Part shown: positions 8,822 through 18,153 of the stretch, in pieces
Position numbering within the stretch: position 1 is the first letter of the stretch
How the letters are laid out: the number at the start of each line of letters is the position of its first letter
Program-made: the position numbers and the translations under genes
Notes under the pieces: model-generated
Database searches by the model: none
Told to the model about the DNA's origin: nothing
Seen by the model: the letters and a program-made list of their open reading frames with translations, nothing else
Assembly: GCA_000702025.1 (NCBI GenBank)
Contig: JNKJ01000020.1
Location: 62,001-126,000 of the forward strand
From: Blautia schinkii DSM 10518
GTDB lineage: Bacteria > Bacillota > Clostridia > Lachnospirales > Lachnospiraceae
Length of the DNA stretch: 64,000 nucleotides
Direction of reading: 5' to 3'

Positions 8822-9457
8822 ATGAGTGAACAGGTATTAAGAAACGGAAATGTAATGGAGAGGAGCCGCACAAGAACGATTACCCAAGTGGCAATGCTCG
8901 GTGCTGTGGCCGGTGTATTGATGAATTTTGAGTTTCCGATTCCCTTCCTGGCGCCGCCCTTTTACCAGTTGGATTTTTCCGAGATTCCGGTTCTGGTGGG
9001 AGCATTTGCAATGGGGCCGCTGGCAGGTGTTATGGTTGAATTGGTTAAAGTTCTGATACACCTTGTGACAAAAGGGACCACAACGGCTATGGTGGGTGAT
9101 ATCGCCAATTTCCTTGTGGGCTGCGCATTCGTGGTACCTGCGGGTCTGATTTACCGCTTCCATTATGTTAAAAGCAGAAAACATGCCGTCATAGGAATGG
9201 CAGTGGGGACCGTGCTTACAACAATCGTTGCCTGTTTGATAAATGCTTTTGTACTGCTCCCGGCTTATGGAAAAGCCTTCGGCATGCCGATTGAAGCGTT
9301 TATCGAGATGGGCGGCGCTGTAAATGGCGCGGTGAACAGCTTATTAAGCTTTGTCGTATTGATTACCGCACCTTTTAATCTGTTTAAGTTTACGGTGATA
9401 TCGATTGTGGTGTTCTTTATTTATAAGAGAATACGTGTTATTTTAAAAGGAGATTGA
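8822..9457 (+). CDS. ribU: ECF-type riboflavin transporter S component
   Basis: A 211-residue membrane protein with about six hydrophobic segments that fits the RibU family. The pattern PPFYQLDFSEIPVLVGAFAMGP followed by GDIANFLVG is characteristic. The start ATG at 8822 follows AAGGAGAG, with a 163-nt leader after the riboswitch terminator. RibU binds riboflavin and works with an EcfA/A'/T energising module encoded elsewhere. Control by the FMN riboswitch independently supports the substrate. Transcription ends at the hairpin at 9514-9550. Confidence 0.93.
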   Translation: MSEQVLRNGNVMERSRTRTITQVAMLGAVAGVLMNFEFPIPFLAPPFYQLDFSEIPVLVGAFAMGPLAGVMVELVKVLIHLVTKGTTTAMVGDIANFLVGCAFVVPAGLIYRFHYVKSRKHAVIGMAVGTVLTTIVACLINAFVLLPAYGKAFGMPIEAFIEMGGAVNGAVNSLLSFVVLITAPFNLFKFTVISIVVFFIYKRIRVILKGD

Positions 9458-9513
9458 TTGGCAGGAGTGCAGAAGCTCACTGTCAGGACCGGACAGAAGC
9501 GTCTGTTCACCGG

Positions 9514-9550
9514 GGCCCTTCACGTGATGAGAAGCGTGGGGGGCCTTTTT
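9514..9550 (+). terminator. Terminator after ribU
   Basis: An 11-bp GGCCCTTCACG/CGTGGGGGGCC stem with two G-U pairs, followed by TTTTT. Confidence 0.75.
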
Positions 9551-9565
9551 GATGGGGATTCACAG

Positions 9566-9594
9566 TTGACAAAAGTGTGGATTCATACTAAAAT
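9566..9594 (+). promoter_or_regulatory. Promoter of the metallophosphoesterase gene
   Basis: Consensus TTGACA (9566-9571), 17-nt spacer, TAAAAT (9589-9594), 54 nt before the start codon. Confidence 0.7.
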
Positions 9595-9647
9595 TTATCG
9601 AAATTGCATCACCACTCGTTTATGAAAACAGCCAAGAGGTAGAGAAT

Positions 9648-10487
9648 TTGATAAAAAGAATATTTTTGTTTTTTTTGGCTATCATAATAGCCCCATTGCT
9701 AATCTTAGGATATGCTCGTTTTATCGAGCCCAATTTGCTCACTGTGAAATCCTTTACTATACAAACGAAAAACCCGATACAGCCGTGCACGGTCATCTAC
9801 TTTACGGATACACATTTCGGAAAGTATTATGATGTCAGTCATGCCAAATCCATCGTGAAAAAAATCAATAAAGCCCAACCGGATGTTGTGATTTTTGGGG
9901 GAGATCTATTAGACAACTACGCACGCGACAACGGCACCATGGATTTCGATTACTTGAGGGAAGAACTAAGTAAAATAGAAGCAAAAGCCGGGAAATATGC
10001 GGTCTGGGGAAACCACGATTACGGCGGTGGTGCTGTCCGCATTTATCAAGATTTTATGGAGTCCTGCGGCTTTCGGATATTAGATAACGAGAGTGTTGAG
10101 CTGGAAAATTACGGAATAAGAGTAATCGGATATGACGACTATCTCATGGGATGGACAGACCCTGCGTTTTATCAGATTAAAAGCAGCTTGTTCAATGTAA
10201 TTGCTGCCCATGAACCGGTCGTTTCCCAATTTATTGAAAACGGAAGCGAGAATCTAATGTTGTCCGGCCATACGCATGGGGGACAAGTGACCATTCCCTT
10301 TGTTAAGAAAGATTATCTTCCGGATGGTTCGGGGAAGTTTTTAAAAGGGTTTTACACACAGGAGGAAATCGGAACAGAGGCTGACTTGCAAATGTATACA
10401 AGCAGCGGCATTGGTATGACGCGGTATCCTTTACGGTTTTTAAATGTTCCTGAGATTATAAGGATAAATTTGCGAAGTCAAGAATAA
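9648..10487 (+). CDS. Membrane-anchored metallophosphoesterase (YkuE-like)
   Basis: A 279-residue calcineurin-like phosphoesterase. An N-terminal hydrophobic segment (IFLFFLAIIIAPLLILGYA) anchors it with the catalytic domain outside. The metal-binding motifs appear in order: TDTHFG (near residue 54), FGGDLLDN, WGNHDYGG, AAHEP and SGHTHGGQ. The start is TTG at 9648 behind AAGAGGTAG. Members of this group act on phosphodiesters such as UDP-lipid intermediates, but the exact substrate is not known. It is a single-gene unit with its own promoter and terminator. Confidence 0.85.
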   Translation: MIKRIFLFFLAIIIAPLLILGYARFIEPNLLTVKSFTIQTKNPIQPCTVIYFTDTHFGKYYDVSHAKSIVKKINKAQPDVVIFGGDLLDNYARDNGTMDFDYLREELSKIEAKAGKYAVWGNHDYGGGAVRIYQDFMESCGFRILDNESVELENYGIRVIGYDDYLMGWTDPAFYQIKSSLFNVIAAHEPVVSQFIENGSENLMLSGHTHGGQVTIPFVKKDYLPDGSGKFLKGFYTQEEIGTEADLQMYTSSGIGMTRYPLRFLNVPEIIRINLRSQE

Positions 10488-10520
10488 ACAGAAAGAAACA
10501 ATATAGGGAAGTTTTGGTAG

Positions 10521-10558
10521 GGCTTATCACGTGCTGTAGTGTGTGAGAAGCCTTTTTT
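10521..10558 (+). terminator. Terminator after the phosphoesterase
   Basis: A GGCTTATCAC / GTGTGAGAAGCC stem with one mismatch, followed by six T residues. Confidence 0.7.
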
Positions 10559-10738
10559 ATCAATAGGGTACAAGGTGGACAAGACATATTCTCTTTTAAT
10601 CTTTATATATTATAAATAATATCTAATTATATTTACGGATTTCAGTGCTAATGTCCAGAAATATCCAGAAAAATTAGTGATGTTTACTAAACTACGTCAT
10701 TAATTTTCTGTATTTATTGACAAAAAATAAATAGTGTG

Positions 10739-10767
10739 TTGACAATGAATATGCAGGGTGATATATT
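10739..10767 (+). promoter_or_regulatory. Promoter of the LacI/kinase/ABC operon
   Basis: TTGACA (10739-10744), 17-nt spacer, TATATT (10762-10767). It is followed at once by two operators, which suits autoregulation. The 180 bp before it (10,559-10,738) are AT-rich with no recognisable feature. Confidence 0.65.
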
Positions 10768-10779
10768 GAGAGCAAGAAA

Positions 10780-10810
10780 TGAGAACGTTATCAAATGAGA
10801 ACGTTCTCAT
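10780..10810. promoter_or_regulatory. Tandem LacI-type operators
   Basis: Site 1 is TGAGAACGTTATCA (10780-10793). Site 2 is the perfect 16-bp palindrome ATGAGAACGTTCTCAT (10795-10810). They lie downstream of the -10 box and immediately ahead of the LacI gene, where a bound repressor would block transcription. Confidence 0.8.
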
Positions 10811-10831
10811 TACAAAAAGGGGAATTTGATC

Positions 10832-11878
10832 ATGAAGAAAGAAGAAACCGGGAAACTGGTGACAATAAAAGATATAGCCGAACTGGCTGGCGTTTCTACT
10901 GCTACAGTGGGAAGAGTAATGGGGAATTACGGAAGTTTTTCAGAGCGTACGAGAGAGAAGGTGATGAGCGCAGCCCAGCAGCTTGATTATATACCAAATG
11001 CCATTGCAAAGGGCATGCGCAATCAAAGTATTCGGACAATCGCTGTATTGATTGGCAGTATAAAAAATAATTTCTTTAGTGAGATTACATATTCCATCGA
11101 GAAAGAAGCAATGACAAAGGGCTATAACGTCCTTATCTGCAATACTCACGAGGATGTGGTACAGGAAATGAACCAGTTACGTAATATGTATAGCAAGCGT
11201 ATTGACGGAATCATTATTGCTCCTGCTTATACAAAAGATCAGAAAATAAGAAAAGGTCATATGAGCTTATATAAAGGTGAAATTCCTACTGTGTTTATAG
11301 ACAGAAAGGTGGATGGGCTCGGTAGTGGCTTAAACCTTATCCGCTCAAATAATATAGATGGTGGATATTCATGTACCCGGCATCTTATTGAACTGGGGCA
11401 CAGAAATATTGCTGTGATTGGGACGAAGCGGTACAGCACCGTTTATGAGCGGATACAGGGATATGAGAAGGCCATTCAGGAGAAAGGCATTGCCTTTCGC
11501 AAGGAATTAATCGCTTATTGCACTAGTCTGGAGAAGGAGGAAATTATAAGGGCAACCAAGAGTGTACTGGACAGACATAAGGAGGTCACGGCTATTCTGG
11601 TTCTGAACAATACGCTTATAGCCGGTGTTTTGATGGAACTTCAGGACAGACAACTAAAAATTCCCCAGGATATATCTGTAATTGCATGGGATGATGATGA
11701 TATCAACGAGCTTTTGGGGATTACATCCGTGAAGCAATCAGTGGATGTAATGGGAACCCTGGCTGCCAGAAGGCTCTTTCAGATGATAGAGGACCCGGAT
11801 ACTAGATGGGAAAATGAGGAAATAGCTCTGGAAACAGAGTTTATTATAAGAAATTCTTGCGATGTCCCTAAATCCTGA
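10832..11878 (+). CDS. LacI-family transcriptional regulator
   Basis: A 348-residue repressor. The N-terminal helix-turn-helix reads TIKDIAELAGVSTATVGRVM (residues 10-29), followed by the hinge IPNAIAKGMRN and a periplasmic-binding-like sensor domain (IAVLIGSIKNNFFSEITYSIE; RIDGIIIAP; ISVIAWDDDDINELLG). I take ATG at 10832, 9 nt after GGGG, rather than the upstream in-frame TTG. It heads an operon with an anhydro-sugar-kinase-like gene and probably represses its own operon through the tandem operators just upstream. The inducer is unknown. Confidence 0.88.
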   Translation: MKKEETGKLVTIKDIAELAGVSTATVGRVMGNYGSFSERTREKVMSAAQQLDYIPNAIAKGMRNQSIRTIAVLIGSIKNNFFSEITYSIEKEAMTKGYNVLICNTHEDVVQEMNQLRNMYSKRIDGIIIAPAYTKDQKIRKGHMSLYKGEIPTVFIDRKVDGLGSGLNLIRSNNIDGGYSCTRHLIELGHRNIAVIGTKRYSTVYERIQGYEKAIQEKGIAFRKELIAYCTSLEKEEIIRATKSVLDRHKEVTAILVLNNTLIAGVLMELQDRQLKIPQDISVIAWDDDDINELLGITSVKQSVDVMGTLAARRLFQMIEDPDTRWENEEIALETEFIIRNSCDVPKS

Positions 11879-11901
11879 CCGCAAGAAAAAGGAGGTAAAT
11901 T

Positions 11902-13134
11902 ATGGATTTGATAATGGGAATGAACAGTGGATCCTCTTTCGATGGAATTGACGTCATTTTGGCGGAAATCTCCATGGATGATGACGGATTCCCCACAGCA
12001 CCTAAATTTCTGAAAGGAGGGTCGTATGAATGGCCGGAAGAGGTGAAGAAAATTGTCTTGGATGCTTTTGAGAATAAGGTTGACATGGTAGGCTTGAACC
12101 GTTTGAATTATATCGCGGGAGCTGTATTTGCGGAAGCCGCGGTTAAATTCATGAGGGAGAACAACATTGATTCCAAGGATATTAAGGTATTAGGACTTGA
12201 TACACAGACAATTTATCAGGAACAGCCTGACCATGCGGCAATAGCACAAATGTCTGAGGATGACAAAGCCGACTGGCCGAATAGATGGATTTCCGGCAAA
12301 TATCCCGCAGGCTTTCAAGTGGGCGATACTTCAGTAATCGCTAACCTGACAAACATTGACACAGTGACTCATTTCCGACAGGCAGATCATACCTGGGGAG
12401 GCAGTGCAGCGCCGCTGATGCAGTATCTTGATTTTGTATTGTTCCGTAAAAAATCAACACCAACTATGACATTGAATATTGGCGGAATTGCCAACCTCCA
12501 TCTGGCGTGCAGCGACAGAAGAAAAATGTTCGGCTTTGATACTGGACCAGGAAATGTGATTTCCGATTATTTTGTGAAAAAGCTTTATGGTAAAGATTAC
12601 GACAGAAACGGAGAAATTGCGGCAAAGGGAAACGTAAATGATGAGCTGTTGGCTTATTTTATGGCCCATCCTTTCTTCCAACGGCCTGTTCCACGCTCAG
12701 GATGGAGAATGGACTACAGTCCTGAATATCTAAATGGAGTAATTCAAAAGTTCAACCATCTTCCAAAAGAAGATTTACTGGCGACTGCCTGTGCTTTTAC
12801 TGGAGCGGCAGTGGCAAAATCTATGACAGATAATATTCCTGAGGATTTAATCAGAAATACGACTGTATTATACGCCAGTGGAGGAGGAGTTAGAAATCCT
12901 CAGATACTCAAGGAAATCCAAAACCGGATTCCACAGAATATTAAAGTCATGGCCAGCTCTGAAATAGGGATACCACCGGAATTTAAAGAGGCAATTAAGT
13001 TTGCGACCATTGCCTACTCTTCAATTCATTGTGTACCAGGAAACATTCCAGCCGCCGGCCACGCATCACAATATGCAATTCTGGGAAAAATTGCTTTGGC
13101 GCCATACCATATAAAAGGCGGAGCGCAACTGTAA
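11902..13134 (+). CDS. AnmK-family anhydro-sugar kinase
   Basis: A 410-residue protein of the anhydro-N-acetylmuramic acid kinase family (ASKHA fold), which opens a 1,6-anhydro bond while phosphorylating the sugar. It keeps the DTGPGN motif (Asp213) and a GMNSGSSFDGID phosphate loop, where AnmK normally has MSGTSxDGxD. The usual HGQT segment reads DTQT. It sits with an ABC importer and two dehydrogenases rather than with murQ or other cell-wall recycling genes. That suggests a different anhydro-sugar, perhaps levoglucosan-like; this is inference. The RBS AAGGAGG lies 8 nt upstream. Confidence 0.8.
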   Translation: MDLIMGMNSGSSFDGIDVILAEISMDDDGFPTAPKFLKGGSYEWPEEVKKIVLDAFENKVDMVGLNRLNYIAGAVFAEAAVKFMRENNIDSKDIKVLGLDTQTIYQEQPDHAAIAQMSEDDKADWPNRWISGKYPAGFQVGDTSVIANLTNIDTVTHFRQADHTWGGSAAPLMQYLDFVLFRKKSTPTMTLNIGGIANLHLACSDRRKMFGFDTGPGNVISDYFVKKLYGKDYDRNGEIAAKGNVNDELLAYFMAHPFFQRPVPRSGWRMDYSPEYLNGVIQKFNHLPKEDLLATACAFTGAAVAKSMTDNIPEDLIRNTTVLYASGGGVRNPQILKEIQNRIPQNIKVMASSEIGIPPEFKEAIKFATIAYSSIHCVPGNIPAAGHASQYAILGKIALAPYHIKGGAQL

Positions 13135-13272
13135 ATGTGATACATTTTACATTACCATAATATGGGAAAAAACTCAACAGAGTTTGAGTAATTGCAATTT
13201 TTATAAATATGTAGATAATTCAATAAAGTTTGGCTAATTTAAAATTTTAAAAAATTTGGGAGGATTAACAAT

Positions 13273-14412
13273 ATGAACAAATCTATGAAAAGATTATTGG
13301 CACTTACAATGACGGCAGTTCTGACTCTTGGAAGTACAGGTACGCTAACGGTTATGGCAGCGGAGGACGAAGCGAAAACAGCGCCGGAATTAGATATAAA
13401 AGAAATTTATGGCAAAAGCCCGGATGGAGAATTGGCAACACTTGCAACGGAATTGAAGCTCACCGACGAGGAAATTGCGAAAGTTAAAGAGGGAAACTTT
13501 AAGGTGGCTATCTGTATGCACCAGATGGACAACAATGTTAATACTGCGAAGGTGGATTTGATTAAATCAATCATGGAGGAGAACGGAGTAGAGGTTATTG
13601 CGGTGACTGACGGTCAGAGCAAGGTGGAAACCATGATAAGCAATCTGGAAACCACGATAGCCATGAAACCGGATCTCATTATTTCAATTGCATATGATGT
13701 GAATGCAATGGTGCCCGTGTTTGAGGCTGTCCGCGATGCAGGAATAAAGCTCGTATTTTTTGAATGTGCGCCTGCAGGTTTTAAAGCAGGAGAAGACTAT
13801 GCGGCTTTGGTAAGCACAGATTACTATGGAAACGGCCGTTTTGCCGCGGAATATATGGCGTATCTTCTGGACTATAAAGGAAAAGTGGGCATCGCTTATT
13901 ATGATGCGGATGTTTGGACCTGTAATCAGCGCGATGATGCATTCCGAGAGGTTATGGAAAAATATCCGGAGATTGAAGTGGTTGCGGATCAAGGTTATGC
14001 GGAAATTACAGATGCCGGAATTGTAGCGGATGCCATTTTAGCACAGAATCCTGATATTGACGGTCTTTATGCAACATGGGACACTCCGGCTGAGGAGGTT
14101 ATGGCCTCTGCCCAGGCAGTTGGAAGAGATGATCTTATTATTACAACAGTTGACCTTGGCGAAAATTCCTCCCGTATCCTGGCGGAAAATGGAATGATTA
14201 AGGCCATTGGTTCTCCCCGCTCCTACGAGGACGGCAGAGCAATCGCTATGACAGCTCTCTATGCATTACTTGATAAAGATATGGGAGCCGGATATATCGC
14301 GACTCCGACCATGGGAGTAACCGGTGAAAATGTATTGGAGGCATACAGGACAATTTATAACACAGAGCCGTCAGACGAGATTATAAAAATTTGGGAAGAG
14401 AATCATAAGTAG
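13273..14412 (+). CDS. Sugar ABC transporter substrate-binding protein
   Basis: A 379-residue exported protein. The N-terminus MNKSMKRLLALTMTAVLTLG followed by TVMAAED is a signal peptide, with no lipobox cysteine. The mature part has a short N-terminal extension, then the type-1 periplasmic-binding fold (FKVAICMHQMDNNVN; KPDLIISIAYDVNAM; VGIAYYDADVWTCNQR; DIDGLYATWDTPAEEV). The DIKEIYGKSPDGELAT extension is not common in RbsB. It starts the transport part of this locus after a 138-bp AT-rich gap that may hold another promoter. A GC-rich stem-loop follows its stop codon. Confidence 0.88.
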   Translation: MNKSMKRLLALTMTAVLTLGSTGTLTVMAAEDEAKTAPELDIKEIYGKSPDGELATLATELKLTDEEIAKVKEGNFKVAICMHQMDNNVNTAKVDLIKSIMEENGVEVIAVTDGQSKVETMISNLETTIAMKPDLIISIAYDVNAMVPVFEAVRDAGIKLVFFECAPAGFKAGEDYAALVSTDYYGNGRFAAEYMAYLLDYKGKVGIAYYDADVWTCNQRDDAFREVMEKYPEIEVVADQGYAEITDAGIVADAILAQNPDIDGLYATWDTPAEEVMASAQAVGRDDLIITTVDLGENSSRILAENGMIKAIGSPRSYEDGRAIAMTALYALLDKDMGAGYIATPTMGVTGENVLEAYRTIYNTEPSDEIIKIWEENHK

Positions 14413-14422
14413 ATTATCTTGG

Positions 14423-14450
14423 CTGGCCGGGTTCACAGGAATCCGGCCAG
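14423..14450 (+). repeat. Intergenic stem-loop after the binding-protein gene
   Basis: Perfect 8-bp CTGGCCGG/CCGGCCAG stem with a 12-nt loop and no T-run. It lies between the binding protein and the ATPase, a common place for an mRNA-stabilising hairpin that raises binding-protein yield. Confidence 0.5.
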
Positions 14451-14493
14451 TGTAGTCAGACGGTAATATTGGGGACAGAGGAAAGGGGAACTT

Positions 14494-15993
14494 ATGGAGC
14501 AAAAACAGTATGCGATTTCCATGTCTGGAATATGTAAAAGCTTTGGCGGGGTACCGGTACTTGATCATATAGACTTTAATCTGGAAAAGGGGGAAATTCA
14601 TGCGCTTGTAGGAGGTAACGGTGCCGGTAAATCTACTTTGATGAAGATAATGACAGGCGTATATAACTGTGATGACGGAAAGATATTTGTTGACGGGAAG
14701 GAAACTAAAATACTCACGCCTAATGATGCAAAAAAGAATGGAATACGCATGATATTCCAGGAATTAAGCTTGATTCCAACTTTGACAGTGGCAGAGAATA
14801 TCTTTCTGAATCATGAATTAGTTAAAAATATGCATACAGATAAAAAGGAGATGGCCCTGCGTGCAGAGCGTTTACTTAAGGATTTGGAAATTGATGTGGA
14901 TGTGAGCGCAAAGATACAGGATTTGGAGGTCGGTGTGTGTCAGCTGGTGGAAATTGCAAAGGCATTGTCAGTAGACGCATCCGTACTGATCATGGATGAG
15001 CCGACAGCATCCTTGACAGAAGAAGAAACAGAGCTTCTTTTTAAAATTATGGGCCGCTTAAAGAGCAAGGGAGTCTCTATTGTGTATATCTCTCACAGAC
15101 TAAAAGAGATATTACATATTGCGGATATGATTTCTGTTTTAAAGGATGGCCATATTGTAATAACTGACAAGAAAGAAGTGTTCGATATGCAGTCCATCGT
15201 AAGATATATGATAGGGGAAAAGGCGGTAAACCAGTTTGTATATAAAGAGAGAAGTATTGCCGTAAGTAAAGAAGTGCTGCTAGAGGTAGAGAATCTTACC
15301 TGGGAAGGAAATGAGAACAGTCTTTCCTTTCATGTAAACAAAGGCGAAGTTCTGGGACTCATTGGATTGCTGGGCAGTGGGCGTACCGAAACGATGGAAG
15401 TGTTGTTCGGGCTGCGCCGACAACGGCAGGCAAAAATAACCCTGGACGGTATGCGTCTTAAGATAAATTCACCTTCAGATGCGGTAAAATACGGCATCAC
15501 TTTAATACCTGAGGATAGAAGACGGCAGGGGGCGGTGTTATGGCACTCCTTACTGTCAAATATCACTCTGCCGAATTTGCAGGCAAACTCCAGAAACGGA
15601 CGTATGCAGCATAAAAAGAGCAGGGTGTTTTCTGAAATATGCGTGGATGAATTTAACATAAAGACAGAGGGGATAGATGTTCCGGTTTCCAGCTTATCGG
15701 GCGGGAATCAACAAAAGGTGGTAATTGCCAAGTGGTTTAAGACAAATCCCAGGATACTTCTCATGGACGAACCTACAGCCGGTGTAGATATTGGCGCCAA
15801 GGGAGAGATTGTGAAGCTGGTGAGAGAGTTTGCACAGAAACAGGGGGGAGTTATCTTTGTTTCCTCGGAGTTATCTGAAGTTATGGCAATCTGTGACCGC
15901 ATCCTTGTATTGAAAAACGGGAAAATCATCAATGAAATTAAGCGAGAGGATATTACGGAGGAGGAGGTACTTCAGAATGCAATCCAGCAGTAA
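14494..15993 (+). CDS. Sugar ABC transporter ATPase (RbsA type)
   Basis: A 499-residue double ATPase. The first domain has GGNGAGKST (near residue 36, with Gly where Glu is usual) and VLIMDEPTASLTEEE. The second has GLLGSGRTE, LSGGNQQKVVIAKWF and LLMDEPTAGVDIGAK. It couples ATP hydrolysis to sugar import with the permease whose start codon lies inside its last 17 bases. Confidence 0.92.
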   Translation: MEQKQYAISMSGICKSFGGVPVLDHIDFNLEKGEIHALVGGNGAGKSTLMKIMTGVYNCDDGKIFVDGKETKILTPNDAKKNGIRMIFQELSLIPTLTVAENIFLNHELVKNMHTDKKEMALRAERLLKDLEIDVDVSAKIQDLEVGVCQLVEIAKALSVDASVLIMDEPTASLTEEETELLFKIMGRLKSKGVSIVYISHRLKEILHIADMISVLKDGHIVITDKKEVFDMQSIVRYMIGEKAVNQFVYKERSIAVSKEVLLEVENLTWEGNENSLSFHVNKGEVLGLIGLLGSGRTETMEVLFGLRRQRQAKITLDGMRLKINSPSDAVKYGITLIPEDRRRQGAVLWHSLLSNITLPNLQANSRNGRMQHKKSRVFSEICVDEFNIKTEGIDVPVSSLSGGNQQKVVIAKWFKTNPRILLMDEPTAGVDIGAKGEIVKLVREFAQKQGGVIFVSSELSEVMAICDRILVLKNGKIINEIKREDITEEEVLQNAIQQ

Positions 15994-16942
15994 AAACAAA
16001 AAAAGGAAATTTGATGTAACAAAATATATGGTATACATCATTTTTGTAGCTGCAGTAATCATATTTGGTGTCTGGCTGGGCGGGACGTTTTTCTCCGTGG
16101 CGAATATACTGAACATTGTCAGGCAGACTGCGATGATTTCAATCATGGCTGTAGGAATGACATTTGTAATTGCTACAGGCGGTATTGACCTGACTGTCAG
16201 CGGAATTGTTCCTATGGCAGGATTATTGGCAGCTATTATCCTTCAGCATACAGGAAATTTGTTTCTTGCGGTTCTGGCCCCGGTGTTATTAGGCGCGGCG
16301 GTAGGCTCTGTGAATGGTATCCTGATAACAAGTCTGAGTATTCCGCCTTTTCTTGTGACATTAGGAATGCAGGGGATTTTCAAAGGGATGGCTATGTGGG
16401 TGAGTAACACAAAATCCATGCCAATCTATGACAGCATGTTCTGTACTGTTTTTGGCTTTGGCAGTGTAGGTCCGGTGCCTATTCTTTTAGTGTGGACAAT
16501 CGTATTTATGCTTCTTGGATATTATTTGCTCAATCACTGCACTTACGGACGCAAGGTGCTTGCAATCGGAGGAAATGCCGAGGCTGCGAAATATTCCGGA
16601 ATCAAGGTAAATAGAGTAATTATCAGTACCTATATGCTTTCTGCCATGTTGGCGTCGGTAGCCGGACTTTTGTATGCCGGCCGTACAAAATCTGCAAAAT
16701 ATACATACGGGGAAAATGATGAGATGACGATTATTGCCGCGGTTGTTTTAGGCGGTACTGCAATGTCAGGCGGAACAGGCAGTGTGATTGGCGCAATTGT
16801 AGGCTCTCTGCTGATGGGAATGATAAATAACGGTCTGGTAATGGGAGGACTTACAGTAAGCCAGCAGCAGATGGTGCGGGGATTTATCATTATCTTTGCA
16901 GTAGCTATCAGTAATTTTGGAAATAAGAAAAAGAAAGTATAA
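15977..16942 (+). CDS. Ribose-type ABC transporter permease
   Basis: A 321-residue hydrophobic protein of the RbsC family with GGIDLTVSGIVPMAGLL and VVLGGTAMSGG signatures. The ATG at 15977 follows GGAGGAGG and overlaps the ATPase end by 17 nt, indicating tight co-translation. The N-terminus is short and basic (KNKKRKFD) before the first membrane segment. Confidence 0.92.
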   Translation: MQSSSKNKKRKFDVTKYMVYIIFVAAVIIFGVWLGGTFFSVANILNIVRQTAMISIMAVGMTFVIATGGIDLTVSGIVPMAGLLAAIILQHTGNLFLAVLAPVLLGAAVGSVNGILITSLSIPPFLVTLGMQGIFKGMAMWVSNTKSMPIYDSMFCTVFGFGSVGPVPILLVWTIVFMLLGYYLLNHCTYGRKVLAIGGNAEAAKYSGIKVNRVIISTYMLSAMLASVAGLLYAGRTKSAKYTYGENDEMTIIAAVVLGGTAMSGGTGSVIGAIVGSLLMGMINNGLVMGGLTVSQQQMVRGFIIIFAVAISNFGNKKKKV

Positions 16943-16968
16943 AGCATACATTAGCGGGAGGTATTACA

Positions 16969-18141
16969 TTGAAGAACATAGGTATCAGCATGATTGGCGG
17001 CGGCTTTATGGGAAAACTGCATACACTGGCAATTCAGAGTTATCCTGTATATTATTATCCGCCTAAGGCAAATGTGACAAAGGAATGTGTAGTAGATATT
17101 GATCCGGAAATTGCCAGGACAAGCAGGGAGCGGTTTGGCTTTGACAGATGTGCGACAGACTGGAAGGAATTAATGAATGATGACAGGACTACTGCGGTGG
17201 TTGTTGCCACACCGAATTTTTTACATAAGCCGATTGTTATGGAGGCTATAAAAGCCGGGAAACATGTGTTTTGCGAAAAACCGCTGGCAATGAATGGGCA
17301 GGATGCGTATGAGATGTATCAGGCGGCAAAAGAAGCTGGCGTCGTACATGCAGTTGGACATAATAACAGAGCTTTATCGGCAGTCCGACTTATGAAACAG
17401 TTGATTGATAAGGGCGCGCTGGGTGAAATTTACAGTATACAGATGCGTTATGTCCAGGCTTGGGGAATGGATCCGGAAGCCCCCATGCAGTGGAGATTTG
17501 ACGCAAGTAAAGCTGGGACCGGAACCTTGGGTGATACTGGTTCTCATGCTTTAGATATTGGACGTTATCTATTGGGTGACTATAAGAGAGTTACTTCTCT
17601 AACAAAAACATTTGTGAAGGAGAGAAATATAGCTGCGGGTGCATTGCTATCCAAGGTGCCGGATAAGAATCAGATAACGGGGCGGCAGAAAGTGGATGTG
17701 GACGATGATATCAAAGCTTTGGTGGAGTTTGAATCCGGCGTCAGCGGTATATTGTGGTCCAGCAGATTTTGTATGGGGCATGAGGATACCTTAGACATAG
17801 AGGTTTATGGCAGTATGGGGTCAGCTAGATTCAGCAGAGAACGTCCGAATGAGCTTGAGTTTTACAGCGGAAAAGATGAAGAGAGTGTGAAAGGATTCCG
17901 TAAAATAAAAATGGGACCACAGCATCCTAACGGGGAATTATGGCCTATGGCTGATCTTGGGGTGGGCTATGTAGAACAGAAATGCGTAGAGTACAAGGAT
18001 TTTTTTGAGGCGATTGCAGACAACAAACCGGGCAAAGTAGCGACCAGCTTTTATGATGGATTTAAAGTGTGTCAAGTGATTGATGCGATAGCCAAGTCTG
18101 CACAGACGGGGCAATGGGTGGAAATTGATAATACGATTTAG
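16969..18141 (+). CDS. Gfo/Idh/MocA-family oxidoreductase
   Basis: A 390-residue NAD(P)-dependent sugar dehydrogenase. The Rossmann loop is SMIGGGFMGKLH near the N-terminus, the family motif FCEKPLA lies near residue 105, and a C-terminal beta-sheet substrate domain follows (GTGTLGDTGSHALDIGRYLLG). Start TTG at 16969 lies after GGAGGT. Such enzymes oxidise or epimerise sugars and inositols. Its place after an anhydro-sugar kinase and an importer suggests it acts on the imported sugar; levoglucosan dehydrogenase belongs to the same family. Confidence 0.85.
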   Translation: MKNIGISMIGGGFMGKLHTLAIQSYPVYYYPPKANVTKECVVDIDPEIARTSRERFGFDRCATDWKELMNDDRTTAVVVATPNFLHKPIVMEAIKAGKHVFCEKPLAMNGQDAYEMYQAAKEAGVVHAVGHNNRALSAVRLMKQLIDKGALGEIYSIQMRYVQAWGMDPEAPMQWRFDASKAGTGTLGDTGSHALDIGRYLLGDYKRVTSLTKTFVKERNIAAGALLSKVPDKNQITGRQKVDVDDDIKALVEFESGVSGILWSSRFCMGHEDTLDIEVYGSMGSARFSRERPNELEFYSGKDEESVKGFRKIKMGPQHPNGELWPMADLGVGYVEQKCVEYKDFFEAIADNKPGKVATSFYDGFKVCQVIDAIAKSAQTGQWVEIDNTI

Positions 18142-18153
18142 GAGGTGTGGTAT